Notes: a model not told the origin generated them from the letters alone. Positions 54,937 to 64,000 are shown, counted from the stretch's first letter. The stretch is DNA of 64,000 nucleotides from Allofournierella massiliensis (GCF_004345265.1 NZ_SLUM01000007.1:1-64000); one strand, 5' to 3'. Made by a program: numbers and translations.

Positions 54937-56319
54937 TTGGAGATCATTCATTTTGAACATAACAAACAGGCGGCGGAGCTGGTGGCCAAATGGTACGAAA
55001 GCCCCCCGCTGGCCTATGTGCATTCCTTCGGCTGCCAGCAGAACGTGAATGACGGAGAGAAGATCAAGGGCGTTCTGGCGGATATCGGCTACGGCATGTG
55101 CGACTCGGTGGAGGAGGCTGACTTGATCCTCTTCAACACCTGTGCCGTGCGGGAGCACGCGGAGCAGCGGGTGTTCGGCAACGTGGGCGCGCTCAAGCGG
55201 CTCAAGAAGGATAAGCCCGGCCTGATCATTGGCCTGTGCGGCTGCATGGCTCAGCAGCAGAGCATCGTGGACAAAATCCGCGAAAGCTATCCTTTTGTGG
55301 ATATCGTGTTCGGTGTGAACGGCATCGACACCCTGCCGCAGCTGCTGTGCGAGAAGATCGCCGGCAACAAAAAGCGTATCCTGCTCACGCCCACCGAGCG
55401 GGCCGAGGTGGTGGAGGAGACCCCCATCCGCCGGGATTCCAACTTCCGGGCCTGGCTGCCCATCATGTACGGCTGCGATAACTTCTGCACCTACTGCATC
55501 GTGCCTTATGTGCGCGGGCGGGAGCGCAGCCGCCGCAGCGCGGACATTCTGGCCGAGTTCAAGGAGCTGGTGGCTGCGGGCTACAAGGAGATTACCCTGC
55601 TGGGGCAGAACGTGAACTCCTACGGCAAGGGCCTGGAGGAAAAGATTGATTTCTCGGATCTTTTGAATCTGCTGTGCACCGTGCCCGGCGATTATCACAT
55701 CCGCTTCATGACCAGCCATCCCAAGGATGCCAGCCGCAAGCTGATCGACACCATCGCCGCGCAGGACAAGATCTGCAACCACCTGCATCTGCCGGTGCAG
55801 AGCGGCAGCGACCGGATTCTGGCCCAGATGAACCGCCACTATACCGTGGACCAGTATCTGGAGCTGATGGACTACGCCAAGGAGAAGATCCCCGGCATCA
55901 CCTTCTCCAGCGATATCATCGTGGGCTTCCCCGGCGAGACCGAGGAGGATTTTGAGGGCACGCTGGAGCTGATCCGCAAGGTAGGCTACATGCAGCTGTT
56001 TACCTTCATTTACTCCAAGCGCAGCGGAACCAAGGCTGCCACCATGCCGGACCCCATCACCCGCAAGGAAAAGACCGACCGCATGGCCCGGTTGCTCAGC
56101 GTGCAGGATGAGATTGCCCGCAAGCTGGTGGCGGATATGACCGGCCAGACCCAGCGTGTGCTGGTGGAAGGCCCCGGGCGGGACGAAGGCACCCTTTCCG
56201 GCCGCCTGACCAACAATCTGGTGGTGGAGTTTGCCGCCGAACCATCGCTGGTGGGCAGCTATGCCATGGTGCACCTGACCGGTTCCCGTGGCACGGTGCT
56301 CAAAGGCGAACTTGTGTGA
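54937..56319 (+). CDS. miaB: tRNA-2-methylthio-N6-dimethylallyladenosine synthase
   Basis: Radical SAM methylthiotransferase that adds a methylthio group to i6A37 of tRNAs reading codons starting with U. The 460 residues: N-terminal cluster domain with Cys in SFGCQQNVNDGEK, FNTCAVREHAEQR and GLCGCMAQ; radical SAM motif MYGCDNFCTYCIVPYVRG (CX3CX2C); C-terminal TRAM domain. The TTG at 54937 is the start, eight bases after AAGGAG. It acts after MiaA, whose gene closes this same cluster, so two consecutive steps of one tRNA modification are linked. Confidence 0.95.
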   Translation: MEIIHFEHNKQAAELVAKWYESPPLAYVHSFGCQQNVNDGEKIKGVLADIGYGMCDSVEEADLILFNTCAVREHAEQRVFGNVGALKRLKKDKPGLIIGLCGCMAQQQSIVDKIRESYPFVDIVFGVNGIDTLPQLLCEKIAGNKKRILLTPTERAEVVEETPIRRDSNFRAWLPIMYGCDNFCTYCIVPYVRGRERSRRSADILAEFKELVAAGYKEITLLGQNVNSYGKGLEEKIDFSDLLNLLCTVPGDYHIRFMTSHPKDASRKLIDTIAAQDKICNHLHLPVQSGSDRILAQMNRHYTVDQYLELMDYAKEKIPGITFSSDIIVGFPGETEEDFEGTLELIRKVGYMQLFTFIYSKRSGTKAATMPDPITRKEKTDRMARLLSVQDEIARKLVADMTGQTQRVLVEGPGRDEGTLSGRLTNNLVVEFAAEPSLVGSYAMVHLTGSRGTVLKGELV

Positions 56320-56355
56320 AAAAACTGCGCACGCCGCTGTTTTTTATAATTTTGT

Positions 56356-56364
56356 GGTATAATA
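56356..56364 (+). promoter_or_regulatory. Extended -10 promoter ahead of ylbF
   Basis: TGGTATAAT (56356-56364) with TG one base before the hexamer; no good -35. ylbF and the mut genes may therefore be expressed separately from miaB. Confidence 0.5.
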
Positions 56365-56404
56365 TTTTTATTATATAAATTGTTCCAATCAAAGGAGAAT
56401 CATC

Positions 56405-56812
56405 ATGGACGTTATCGACCTGTTTAAGAAAGCCGCCGCAGCCCTGCAGACTGACGCCCGTTACCTGGCGCTGGATGCCGCCCGCAAAGCCAACGATGCG
56501 GACGAGACCCTGCAGAACATGATCGGCGAGTTCAACCTGGCCCGTCTGGATCTGAACAACGAGATTGCCAAGGACGAGCGCGACGAAGCTAAGGTGGCCG
56601 AGCTGAATGCCAAGGTCAACCAGCTGTACACCGACATCATGAACAGCGAGAGCATGGTTGCCTACAACGAGGCCAAGGCTGAGGCAGAAGCTCTGATCGG
56701 TTACATCGATGCCATCATCAACACTGCGATGAACGGCGGCGATCCCATGACCGTACAGGAGCCTCAGGCCGGCTGCAGCGGCAGCTGCTCTTCCTGCTCC
56801 GGCTGCCACTAA
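56405..56812 (+). CDS. YlbF-family protein with a Cys-rich tail
   Basis: The 135 residues. A helical YlbF/YmcA domain (KAAAALQTDARYLALDAARK; NMIGEFNLARLDLNNEIAKD; NQLYTDIMNSESMVAYNEAK) followed by a flexible link and the tail CSGSCSSCSGCH with four Cys and a terminal His. In B. subtilis YlbF, YmcA and YaaT form a complex that binds two [4Fe-4S] clusters and acts on RNase Y and on sporulation/competence control. The Cys tail resembles a cluster or metal site. AAAGGAGAA precedes the ATG. Encoded between miaB and mutS. Confidence 0.85.
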   Translation: MDVIDLFKKAAAALQTDARYLALDAARKANDADETLQNMIGEFNLARLDLNNEIAKDERDEAKVAELNAKVNQLYTDIMNSESMVAYNEAKAEAEALIGYIDAIINTAMNGGDPMTVQEPQAGCSGSCSSCSGCH

Positions 56813-56917
56813 AAGGCATTTGCCATAAAAGCGTTCGTGCGGCCCGGAGGGTGCTGAGTCCCAGTACTCTTTGGGCCGCACTCTTTCCCGTTTGAAAAAA
56901 TGCAGAGGTGATAACCG

Positions 56918-59512
56918 TTGGCACAGCTTTCGCCCATGATGGCGCAATACTTTGAAATCAAAAAGAAGCATAAGGACGAGATCGTCTTTTTCCGGCTGGG
57001 CGATTTTTACGAGATGTTCTATGACGATGCGATTCTTGCGTCCAAGGAACTGGAGCTTACCCTCACCGGCCGGGACTGCGGGCAGGAGGAGCGCGCCCCC
57101 ATGTGCGGTGTGCCCTTCCACAGCTACGAAAACTATGTGGCGAAGCTGATTGCAAAGGGGTACAAGGTTGCCATCTGTGAGCAGATGGAGGATCCCGCCA
57201 CCGCCAAGGGTCTGGTCAAGCGGGATATTATCCGGGTGATCACGCCGGGTACCGTAATCGAAAGCAGCATGCTGCAGGACGACAAAAACAACTACATCGG
57301 CAGTGTATACTTAAAGAATGGGTGCATCGGCGTCTGCTTTGCGGACGTTTCCACCGGCAGCGCCCACACCACCGAGCTGGCGGGGGAAAAACTCTCCACC
57401 CAGCTGATTGCAGAGCTGTGCCGCTACAATCCCAGCGAGCTGCTGTTCAACACGGCGCTTCTGGATTTTAAGGACGTGACCGCCTACATCAAGCAGCACA
57501 TGACCTGCTCGGTGGAGCTGATGGAGGATGAGTGCTACGCCCCGGATGAGGTGGAGCGTCTGCTGACCGAGCAGTTTGGCGCGGACTGGCCCAAGGCCAC
57601 CGGCCTTGGCAGGGAGGGCAATGCCCACGCGGCGCTGAGCGCGCTGCTGGGTTACCTGCACCGCACCCAGAAAAAGGGTGTGGAGCGGCTGAAGCTGGTG
57701 CACAGCTACGCCGAAGCCCAGTACATGCAGCTTTCCCCGGTTACCCGTGCCAATCTGGAGCTGACCGAGACCATGCGCGGCCGCGAGAAACGGGGCACTC
57801 TGCTCTGGGTGCTGGACAAGACCCAGACTGCCATGGGCAAGCGCCTTCTGCGCAGCTGGCTGGAGCAGCCGCTGGTGAGCTCGGCGGCCATCAATCGCCG
57901 GCTCAACTGTGTGCAGGCCCTTTACAGCGAAAACATCCAGCGGGCCGAGCTGAGCGAGGCATTGTCCCATGTGTTCGATATGGAGCGTCTGATGACCCGC
58001 ACGGTGTATGGCTCCGCCACCCCCAAGGAAATTTACGCGCTGGCCAGCACCTGCACCCAGCTGCCCCTGATCCGGGAACTGGCTTCCGGCTGCAACTGTC
58101 CGGAGCTGGATGCGCTTGCGCAGCAGATCGATCCGCTGGAGGATATCCGGGACCGGATTTTTGCAGCGCTGGAAGAGGAAACGCCTGCCACATTGAAGGA
58201 CGGCGGCGTGATCAAGCAGGGTTACAGTGCAGAGGTGGATGAGCTGCGCGACATTGTGCATGGCGGCAAGGGCTATCTTTCCCAGCTGGAAGCCCGCATG
58301 AAAGAGGAGACCGGCATCCGCACCCTGAAGGTGGGCTACAACCGGGTGTTCGGCTATTATCTGGAAGTCAGCAAATCCTTCACCGACCAGGTGCCGGAGA
58401 ACTTTATCCGCAAGCAGACTCTGGCCAACGCGGAACGCTACATCACCGAGGAATTAAAACAGCTGGAAAGCAAGATCCTTGGTGCCAGCGAGCGCCTTCT
58501 GGCCTTGGAGCGCCAGCTGTTTGAGGATCTGTTGAAGGACCTTTCCGCTCGGATTCTTCGGGTGCAGAACACCGCCTCCGCCCTTGCCCAGCTGGATGTG
58601 CTTGCTGCACTGGCGCAGGTGGCAGTGAATAACAACTATGTGCGTCCGGTTGTGGATGACGGCGACGAGCTGGTCATCACCGAAGGCCGGCATCCGGTTA
58701 TTGAGCAGATGCTCAAGGGCAGCCTGTTCGTGCCCAATAACACTCTGCTGGACTGCGGCGAAAACAGTATGCTCATCATCACCGGCCCCAACATGGCCGG
58801 TAAATCCACCTATATGCGCCAGAATGCGCTGATCACCCTGATGGCCCAGATTGGCAGCTTTGTCCCGGCACAGGAGTGTCGGGTGGGTGTGGTGGATGCC
58901 ATCTTCACCCGCGTGGGTGCGTCGGACGATCTGGCGGCCGGGCAGTCCACCTTCATGGTGGAGATGACCGAGGTGGCTGAGATTCTGCAATATGCCACCA
59001 AACGCAGTCTGGTGATTCTGGACGAAATCGGCCGCGGCACCTCCACCTTCGACGGCATGAGCATTGCCCGGGCAGTGGTGGAGCATATTGCCGGCCAGAT
59101 TGGCTGCAAGACCCTGTTTGCTACCCACTATCATGAATTGACTGAGCTGGAAAATACCCTGGACTGCGTGAAAAACTATAACATTGCAGTGAAAAAGCGG
59201 GGCGACGACATCACCTTCCTGCGGCGCATTGTGCGCGGCCCGGCCGATGACAGCTACGGCATTCAGGTGGCAAAGCTCGCCGGTCTGCCGGACAGTGTGA
59301 CCAAGCGGGCCAAGGAGGTACTGCGCGCGCTGGAAGCGGCAGCACCCAAAAAGCAACAGGTGGAGCAGCTGGACTTCGGCGTTGTGGAAGAGATGAGCAG
59401 CCCGGCCCTGCCCAGCGAAATTCTGGACAAGCTGCGGGATACCGATCTGAATACCCTGACCGGTATTGAGGGACTGCAATTCCTGTGTGAAATCAAAAAC
59501 GCGCTGCAATAA
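56918..59512 (+). CDS. mutS: DNA mismatch repair protein MutS
   Basis: Mismatch-recognition ATPase. The 864 residues: mismatch-binding Phe-x-Glu in FRLGDFYEMFYDDA (F-Y-E), connector and core domains, Walker A TGPNMAGKSTYMRQ, ST motif GASDDLAAGQSTFMVEM, Walker B LVILDEIGRGTSTFDG, His in TLFATHYHEL. The TTG at 56918 is the start, after AGAGGTGATAACCG. Full length. Followed 28 bases later by mutL. Confidence 0.97.
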   Translation: MAQLSPMMAQYFEIKKKHKDEIVFFRLGDFYEMFYDDAILASKELELTLTGRDCGQEERAPMCGVPFHSYENYVAKLIAKGYKVAICEQMEDPATAKGLVKRDIIRVITPGTVIESSMLQDDKNNYIGSVYLKNGCIGVCFADVSTGSAHTTELAGEKLSTQLIAELCRYNPSELLFNTALLDFKDVTAYIKQHMTCSVELMEDECYAPDEVERLLTEQFGADWPKATGLGREGNAHAALSALLGYLHRTQKKGVERLKLVHSYAEAQYMQLSPVTRANLELTETMRGREKRGTLLWVLDKTQTAMGKRLLRSWLEQPLVSSAAINRRLNCVQALYSENIQRAELSEALSHVFDMERLMTRTVYGSATPKEIYALASTCTQLPLIRELASGCNCPELDALAQQIDPLEDIRDRIFAALEEETPATLKDGGVIKQGYSAEVDELRDIVHGGKGYLSQLEARMKEETGIRTLKVGYNRVFGYYLEVSKSFTDQVPENFIRKQTLANAERYITEELKQLESKILGASERLLALERQLFEDLLKDLSARILRVQNTASALAQLDVLAALAQVAVNNNYVRPVVDDGDELVITEGRHPVIEQMLKGSLFVPNNTLLDCGENSMLIITGPNMAGKSTYMRQNALITLMAQIGSFVPAQECRVGVVDAIFTRVGASDDLAAGQSTFMVEMTEVAEILQYATKRSLVILDEIGRGTSTFDGMSIARAVVEHIAGQIGCKTLFATHYHELTELENTLDCVKNYNIAVKKRGDDITFLRRIVRGPADDSYGIQVAKLAGLPDSVTKRAKEVLRALEAAAPKKQQVEQLDFGVVEEMSSPALPSEILDKLRDTDLNTLTGIEGLQFLCEIKNALQ

Positions 59513-59540
59513 GGCGGCGCTTTCAGGGAGGTGACCGGAT

Positions 59541-61604
59541 TTGGCGGTCATACATATTCTGGACAAGCATACCGCGGAGCTGATCGCCGCCGGTGAGGTG
59601 GTGGAACGGCCTGCTTCTGTAGTGAAGGAACTGCTGGAAAATTCCATCGATGCCGGCGCCACAAAGGTGGCGGTCACCATTGAACGGGGCGGTGTTTCGC
59701 TGATTCAGGTGGCAGACAATGGCAGCGGCATTGAGGCGGAGTATATCTCCACCGCATTTATCCGCCATGCCACCAGCAAGATCCAGACCCAGGAGGATCT
59801 GGAAAGCATCCACACCCTGGGCTTCCGCGGCGAGGCGCTGGCGTCCATTGCCAGTGTGGCCCGGGTGGAGGTGCTCACCCGCACCGAGCCGGATGAGTTT
59901 GCCTGCTGCTACCGCATTGAGGGCGGGGAAGAGCTGGGTATGGAACCTGGGGCGCGCCCCATCGGAACCACCATTTCGGTACGGGATCTTTTTTACAATA
60001 CACCCGCCCGGATGAAATTTTTGAAGAAGGATTCCAGTGAGGGCACCTTTGTGGGCGAGACGGTCAGCCGGATTGCCCTTTCTCACCCTGAGGTGAGCGT
60101 GTCTTTTATCCGTGAAGGGAAACTGCTTTACAAGACTCCCGGCGATGGAGACCTGCGCAGCGCGGTCTATGCGGTGCTGGGCAAGGAATTCGCCCGAGAT
60201 CTTCTGCCGGTCAAAACCAGCATGGGCAACTATTCCGTGTCCGGTCTGATTACCCCGCCGCGGGCCTGCCGGGCAAGCCGGGGCATGCAGTTCTTTTTCA
60301 TCAACGGGCGATTTGTAAAGAACCGTACCATGATGGCCGCCATGGAGAACGCCTACCGGGGAACCCTGATGCAGGGCAAGTTTCCGGGCTGTGTGCTGAT
60401 GCTGAATATGCCGGCACAGCTGGTGGATGTGAACGTTCATCCCGCCAAAACCGAGGTGCGCTTCGCCCGGGAAAACGATGTGTTCGACGCGGTTTACGGT
60501 GCAGTGAAAAATGCGCTGGGCCAGCCCGGCAGCGGGGAGCAGCAGTTTCAGTTTGCTGCGGGCAAAACACCTGAGCAGGAACCGGTTAAGCAGCCTGCGG
60601 CACAGCCAGAACCGACGAAAAAAACGTTCAACTTCGCTGTGAAACAAGATGACTTTACGGCGGAAACGGAGCCCCGAAAGGCTGAAATCAGTGAAATCTG
60701 GCGGGTTTCTCCCAAAAAAGAGGAGCCGCTGGAGCCCATTGTTACGGTTCCGGACGAAGAGGATGTTCCACGCATTTCCCGCAACTGGCAAAATGGGCAA
60801 AATTCCTTTGCCACCCCGGTGGGAGAGGGCCTTCGCTCAGAACCGGTTCCACTGGCAAAGTATTCCGAACCGGAGAAGAAGTTTGCCGGGCAGTGGGCGA
60901 TGCCTGCGGTGCAGCCCGCGCCGCAGCCGGAACCCGTGGTAATCGAAGAGCAGCCCGCCGAACAGACGAAGCTGACGGAATCAACGCCACAACCAGAACC
61001 TTTGCAGCAGACAATGGAGCCGGAGCAAACCAGCCAGCCGCTGCAGTATGTGGGCGAGGTGTTCAAAACCTACATCATCACCCAGCGTGGACAGGAGATG
61101 TGTCTGATTGACAAGCACGCGGCCCACGAGCGCATCCTCTATGAGCGGTTAGCTGCGGATTACGGAAAGGTGAGCAGTCAGATGCTGCTGGCCCCGGTTA
61201 CGGTGAACCTTTCCGCCGAAGAGAAGAACGCCATTCTGGAACATGAATCGCTTTTGCGGGATGCAGGTGTGGAGACCGAGGACTTCGGCGGCAGCACGGT
61301 GCTGGTTCGTTCGGTTCCGGCCGATGTGGAGACCCCGGACGTGGAGGGTCTGATCTGCGAGCTGGCTGCAAAGCTGGCCCGGGGCAGCCGGGATGCACTG
61401 AGCGAAAAGACCGAGTGGGTGCTGCATTCCATTGCCTGCCGGGCCGCCATCAAGGCAGGCGACCGCACCGCCAGTGCCGAACTGATGCATCTGGCGCAGG
61501 ATATTCTGGATGGCAAGGTGCCGCCCTTCTGCCCCCACGGCAGACCGGTGGTGCTGAAATTGACAAAGAAGGAGCTGGAAAAACAGTTTGGGCGGATCGG
61601 ATAA
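59541..61604 (+). CDS. mutL: DNA mismatch repair protein MutL
   Basis: GHKL ATPase and endonuclease of mismatch repair. The 687 residues: N-terminal ATPase domain with Glu in VVKELLENSIDAGA, DNGSGIEAEYI, TLGFRGEALASIASV; a long, Pro/Gln/Glu-rich linker (about 330-500) of low complexity; C-terminal dimerisation domain with the endonuclease metal motif D-x-H-A-x(2)-E-R in LIDKHAAHERILYE and the conserved CPHGRP segment. The DQHAxxER motif marks it as an active nicking MutL, as in bacteria lacking MutH. GGGAGGTG precedes the TTG start. Confidence 0.96.
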   Translation: MAVIHILDKHTAELIAAGEVVERPASVVKELLENSIDAGATKVAVTIERGGVSLIQVADNGSGIEAEYISTAFIRHATSKIQTQEDLESIHTLGFRGEALASIASVARVEVLTRTEPDEFACCYRIEGGEELGMEPGARPIGTTISVRDLFYNTPARMKFLKKDSSEGTFVGETVSRIALSHPEVSVSFIREGKLLYKTPGDGDLRSAVYAVLGKEFARDLLPVKTSMGNYSVSGLITPPRACRASRGMQFFFINGRFVKNRTMMAAMENAYRGTLMQGKFPGCVLMLNMPAQLVDVNVHPAKTEVRFARENDVFDAVYGAVKNALGQPGSGEQQFQFAAGKTPEQEPVKQPAAQPEPTKKTFNFAVKQDDFTAETEPRKAEISEIWRVSPKKEEPLEPIVTVPDEEDVPRISRNWQNGQNSFATPVGEGLRSEPVPLAKYSEPEKKFAGQWAMPAVQPAPQPEPVVIEEQPAEQTKLTESTPQPEPLQQTMEPEQTSQPLQYVGEVFKTYIITQRGQEMCLIDKHAAHERILYERLAADYGKVSSQMLLAPVTVNLSAEEKNAILEHESLLRDAGVETEDFGGSTVLVRSVPADVETPDVEGLICELAAKLARGSRDALSEKTEWVLHSIACRAAIKAGDRTASAELMHLAQDILDGKVPPFCPHGRPVVLKLTKKELEKQFGRIG

Positions 61605-62544
61605 ACCAAAAGTTCTGGCCATCGGCGGGCCCACAGCTTCCGGCAAGACTTCTTTGTCAGTGGCGCTGGCCAAACGGCTGAACGGTGAGGTGGTCTGTGT
61701 GGACTCCATGCAGATCTACCGCGGGCTGGATGTGGGTACCGCAAAGGTGACCGAAGAAGAAATGCAGGGAGTGCCCCATCATCTGGTGGGGTTCCTCGCG
61801 CCGGAAGAGACGTTCAGCGTGGCGGATTTTGTGGCCCTTGCAGATCGCTGCATTCGTGACATCAGCGCCCGGGGGAAATTGCCGGTGCTGGTGGGCGGAA
61901 CGGGGCTTTATATGGAAAGCCTGTTGAGCGGAGTTCGTTTTGCTGAACAGAAAACCGACCCGGCCGTGCGCAGGCAGCTGGAGGAGCAGGCGGCCCAGCT
62001 GGGGGCCGATGCCATGCACGTAAAGCTGGCGCAGATCGACCCGGAGTACGCGGCCACGGTTCACCCCAACAATGTGGGGCGGGTGCTGCGGGCGCTGGAG
62101 CTGTTCCAGATCACCGGCGTTACCATGACCCGGCAGCGGGCAGAATCAAAACCGAGCGAGCCACCCTACGACAGTCTGTTGTTTTGCATCGGCTTTGAGG
62201 ACCGAAGCGTTTTGTATCAGCGGATTGACCGCCGGGTGGATCTGATGCTGGAGCAGGGAATTCTGAAGGAGGCCCGGCTGGTCTATGATCATCGGGATAC
62301 CTACCATACAGCTGCTCAGGCCATCGGCTATAAGGAATTCTTTCCGTATTTCTGCGGAGAAAACCCGCTGGAGCCCTGTGTGGACAAGCTCAAACAGGCT
62401 TCCCGAAATTATGCAAAGCGGCAGCTCACCTGGTTTCGCCGTATGCCCCAGACCCTTTGGCTGGATGGAATTCAGGGCAATCTGGAGGCGCAGGCACTTG
62501 CCCATATTCACGCGCACTGGCCGCAAGTGGAGCCTGGTGTGTGA
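61588..62544 (+). CDS. miaA: tRNA dimethylallyltransferase
   Basis: Transfers a dimethylallyl group to A37 of tRNA, the step before MiaB. The 318 residues: Walker A GGPTASGKTSLSVALA, substrate motif CVDSMQIYRGLDVGTAK, PHHLVGFLAPEETFSVADF, and TRQLTWFRR-type C-terminal motif (KRQLTWFRRMPQTLWLD). It starts with a TTG inside the last codons of mutL, a 17-base overlap. Confidence 0.96.
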   Translation: MGGSDKPKVLAIGGPTASGKTSLSVALAKRLNGEVVCVDSMQIYRGLDVGTAKVTEEEMQGVPHHLVGFLAPEETFSVADFVALADRCIRDISARGKLPVLVGGTGLYMESLLSGVRFAEQKTDPAVRRQLEEQAAQLGADAMHVKLAQIDPEYAATVHPNNVGRVLRALELFQITGVTMTRQRAESKPSEPPYDSLLFCIGFEDRSVLYQRIDRRVDLMLEQGILKEARLVYDHRDTYHTAAQAIGYKEFFPYFCGENPLEPCVDKLKQASRNYAKRQLTWFRRMPQTLWLDGIQGNLEAQALAHIHAHWPQVEPGV

Positions 62545-62619
62545 ACCACTGAATCCATAAAACAGGGGCAGCCATCAGGCGGCTCTGACCCAAATCTATT
62601 GCAACAGGAGGAGCGAAGC

Positions 62620-63837
62620 ATGCGAAGCTCCAAGCAAAAAATCATCACGGCAATCGTTCTGGCGATTCTCGTAGTGCCGGCGGTCTATCTGGGGGTTCAA
62701 TTGTTTGCCATTCTGAACCGGCCCTACCGCACCGAAACAGCGGTGGAATATGTCATGTCCGACAGCGTCTTTGCAGACGGTTATGTGGTGTTCGATCAGA
62801 CTCCCGTGGAAGGCAGCGGGGATCTGGGTTATCTGGTGGAAAACGGCGAACGGGTTGCCTCCGGAACTGCAGTAGCGGAAGTTTACACCAGCACGGAACA
62901 GGCCCAGAGCCGCCAGCAGCTGGAGGAGATCGAGACCCAGCTCAGCCTGCTGGAAAAGTCTGAAAACACCAGTGGTACCGATGTGGACATGCTCTATAAG
63001 CAGCAGCAGAACGCTCTGTATGACCTGCTGGACTGTATCGACATGCAGGCTTACGATCAGGTCGGGGAGGCCGGTAACCAGTATTTGCTGGCAGCCAACA
63101 AGATTCAGATCATGACTGGCGCCGTAAGCAATTTTGCACAGGCCAAGCAGGAGCTGCAAACTCTGAAGGATCAGGTGCAGGCCCAGCTGGGGCAGCCTGC
63201 AACCATCTCGGCCCCGGTGGGCGGCTATTTTGTGGCGGCCGATTCGGCAGATATACTTTCGCTGACCCGGGAAGATCTGGATGCAATGGACGCGACTACT
63301 CTGGCGCAGTCGATTCAGAATGGTGACGGGGTTCAGCCGCTGGAAGGCGCAGGCAAGATCGTGACCAGCTATACCTGGTATTTCTATGGAACCTGCAGCC
63401 TGGAAGAGGGCAAGAAGTTCCAGAATGCTTCCAGTGTGGAAATCAGCTTTCCCGGTGTGGCGGAAAAAACTCTGCCGGCAACAGTGGAATCCATTGAGCT
63501 GGACGAGGAACAGGGGCTTGCCAAATTTGTGCTGCACTGCGAATACATCGGCGCGGATGTGCTGGGGCTCTCGCTGGAAGAAGCCAAAATCGATTTTGAA
63601 TCCTATGAGGGGCTCCGGGTGGACGCGGATGCACTTCACATTGTGGACGGCGAAAAGGGCGTTTATGTGAAGTACGGAAATCTGGCCCGCTGGCGAAAAA
63701 TTCAGATCGTTTATCAGAATGAGGAATATCTGCTGGTGGCGGAGGACGGAAAGGTTGGTACCGACAATGAGCTGCGTATGTTTGACGAAGTGATTGTGGA
63801 AGGCACCGATCTGAAGGATGGAAAAATCCTGAGCTGA
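62620..63837 (+). CDS. HlyD-like membrane fusion/secretion protein
   Basis: The 405 residues. One N-terminal transmembrane helix (IITAIVLAILVVPAVYLGVQLF), then a barrel/lipoyl-like segment (SVFADGYVVFDQTPVE; YLVENGERVASGTAVAEVY), a coiled coil of about 110 residues (SRQQLEEIETQLSLLEKSEN; ALYDLLDC; AKQELQTLKDQVQAQLG), lipoyl return (ATISAPVGGYFVA), and C-terminal beta domain. Homologous to HlyD_D23 proteins found near the division genes of Clostridia; no ABC partner is visible here. AGGAGGAGCGAAGC precedes the ATG at 62620. Confidence 0.8.
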   Translation: MRSSKQKIITAIVLAILVVPAVYLGVQLFAILNRPYRTETAVEYVMSDSVFADGYVVFDQTPVEGSGDLGYLVENGERVASGTAVAEVYTSTEQAQSRQQLEEIETQLSLLEKSENTSGTDVDMLYKQQQNALYDLLDCIDMQAYDQVGEAGNQYLLAANKIQIMTGAVSNFAQAKQELQTLKDQVQAQLGQPATISAPVGGYFVAADSADILSLTREDLDAMDATTLAQSIQNGDGVQPLEGAGKIVTSYTWYFYGTCSLEEGKKFQNASSVEISFPGVAEKTLPATVESIELDEEQGLAKFVLHCEYIGADVLGLSLEEAKIDFESYEGLRVDADALHIVDGEKGVYVKYGNLARWRKIQIVYQNEEYLLVAEDGKVGTDNELRMFDEVIVEGTDLKDGKILS

Positions 63838-63884
63838 TTCCGAGGAAAATTTATGGCGGCAGGCAAAAAAATGATTTTTGTTTG

Positions 63885-63924
63885 TTGACAGGCTGTTGAC
63901 AGGCTACTGAAAAACAGCGATAAT
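63885..63924 (+). promoter_or_regulatory. Promoter of the next gene with tandem TTGACA boxes
   Basis: GTTGACAGGCT occurs twice, 11 bases apart (63884 and 63895). The second TTGACA (63896-63901) is 17 bases from GATAAT (63919-63924). Confidence 0.65.
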
Positions 63925-63995
63925 ATATACTAACTGATTCTATATTTTTCTTGCATGAAAAAGGGCAATCTTATCAATGCACATTGGAAGGAGCA

Positions 63996-64000
63996 ATGAA
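63996..64000 (+). CDS. Start of a gene continuing beyond the window
   Basis: AAGGAG at 63988-63993 is followed by ATG at 63996 and the first base pair of a second codon. Only the start is visible; in related genomes a division or YggS/SepF-type gene often follows the HlyD-like gene, but this cannot be checked here. Confidence 0.45.

Overview
The window is a contiguous stretch of a GC-rich Gram-positive anaerobe of the class Clostridia. The best guess is the Ruminococcaceae/Oscillospirales, near Faecalibacterium, Gemmiger or Subdoligranulum. This is inferred from the Firmicutes order pyrH-frr-uppS-cdsA-dxr-rseP-ispG-polC, Gram-positive PolC, a YkoEDC-type thiamin transporter, YlbF, a Spo0A-like regulator, AGGAGG ribosome sites and frequent TTG/GTG starts. 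No species can be named from sequence alone.

Bases 1-3000: the right end of an integrative element (C-terminus of a large serine recombinase) has cut through an XRE regulator gene. It is followed by pyrG, whose leader carries an intrinsic terminator, and by a divergent tRNA-Leu(CAG).

Bases 3000-13700: a visibly AT-richer accessory island starts just past the tRNA-Leu. It holds a tyrosine integrase, an excisionase, a 5'-truncated HUH/SF3 (CRESS-like) Rep, a P-type ATPase tail, an ISL3 transposase tail, an intact pit-DUF47-ktrB-ktrA-DUF368 operon behind a structured leader, a uppP tail, a MobA/MobL relaxase with an amber codon and no N-terminus, and a Big2 surface-protein tail. All the remnants have kept their 3' ends and lost their 5' ends.

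Bases 13700-19650: a thiamin or thiamin-precursor uptake operon under a TPP riboswitch (ykoF-ykoE-fused ATPase-ykoC), followed by a radical SAM protein with a CX8CX2C motif and a small unknown protein. A low-molecular-weight tyrosine phosphatase lies upstream.

Bases 19700-28900: three LysR regulators, each beside oxidoreductase genes (CMD-cupin fusion and ferredoxin-type aldo/keto reductase; SDR; second aldo/keto reductase), with clear promoters and palindromic operator candidates. A decayed GH3 glucosidase, a frameshifted GNAT and a zinc-ribbon protein are interspersed.

Bases 28900-32000: tRNA-Ala(CGC), a TrmH-type RNA methyltransferase, and a Spo0A-like protein with a degenerate receiver that overlaps a sensorless histidine kinase. 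This pair is the most unusual locus in the window.

Bases 32000-64000: core genome. It contains translation/isoprenoid/envelope genes and polC, a pseudouridine synthase, radC, uvrB-uvrA, a two-component system driving a MacB/FtsX ABC exporter, then miaB-ylbF-mutS-mutL-miaA, an HlyD-like protein and a strong promoter before the next gene.
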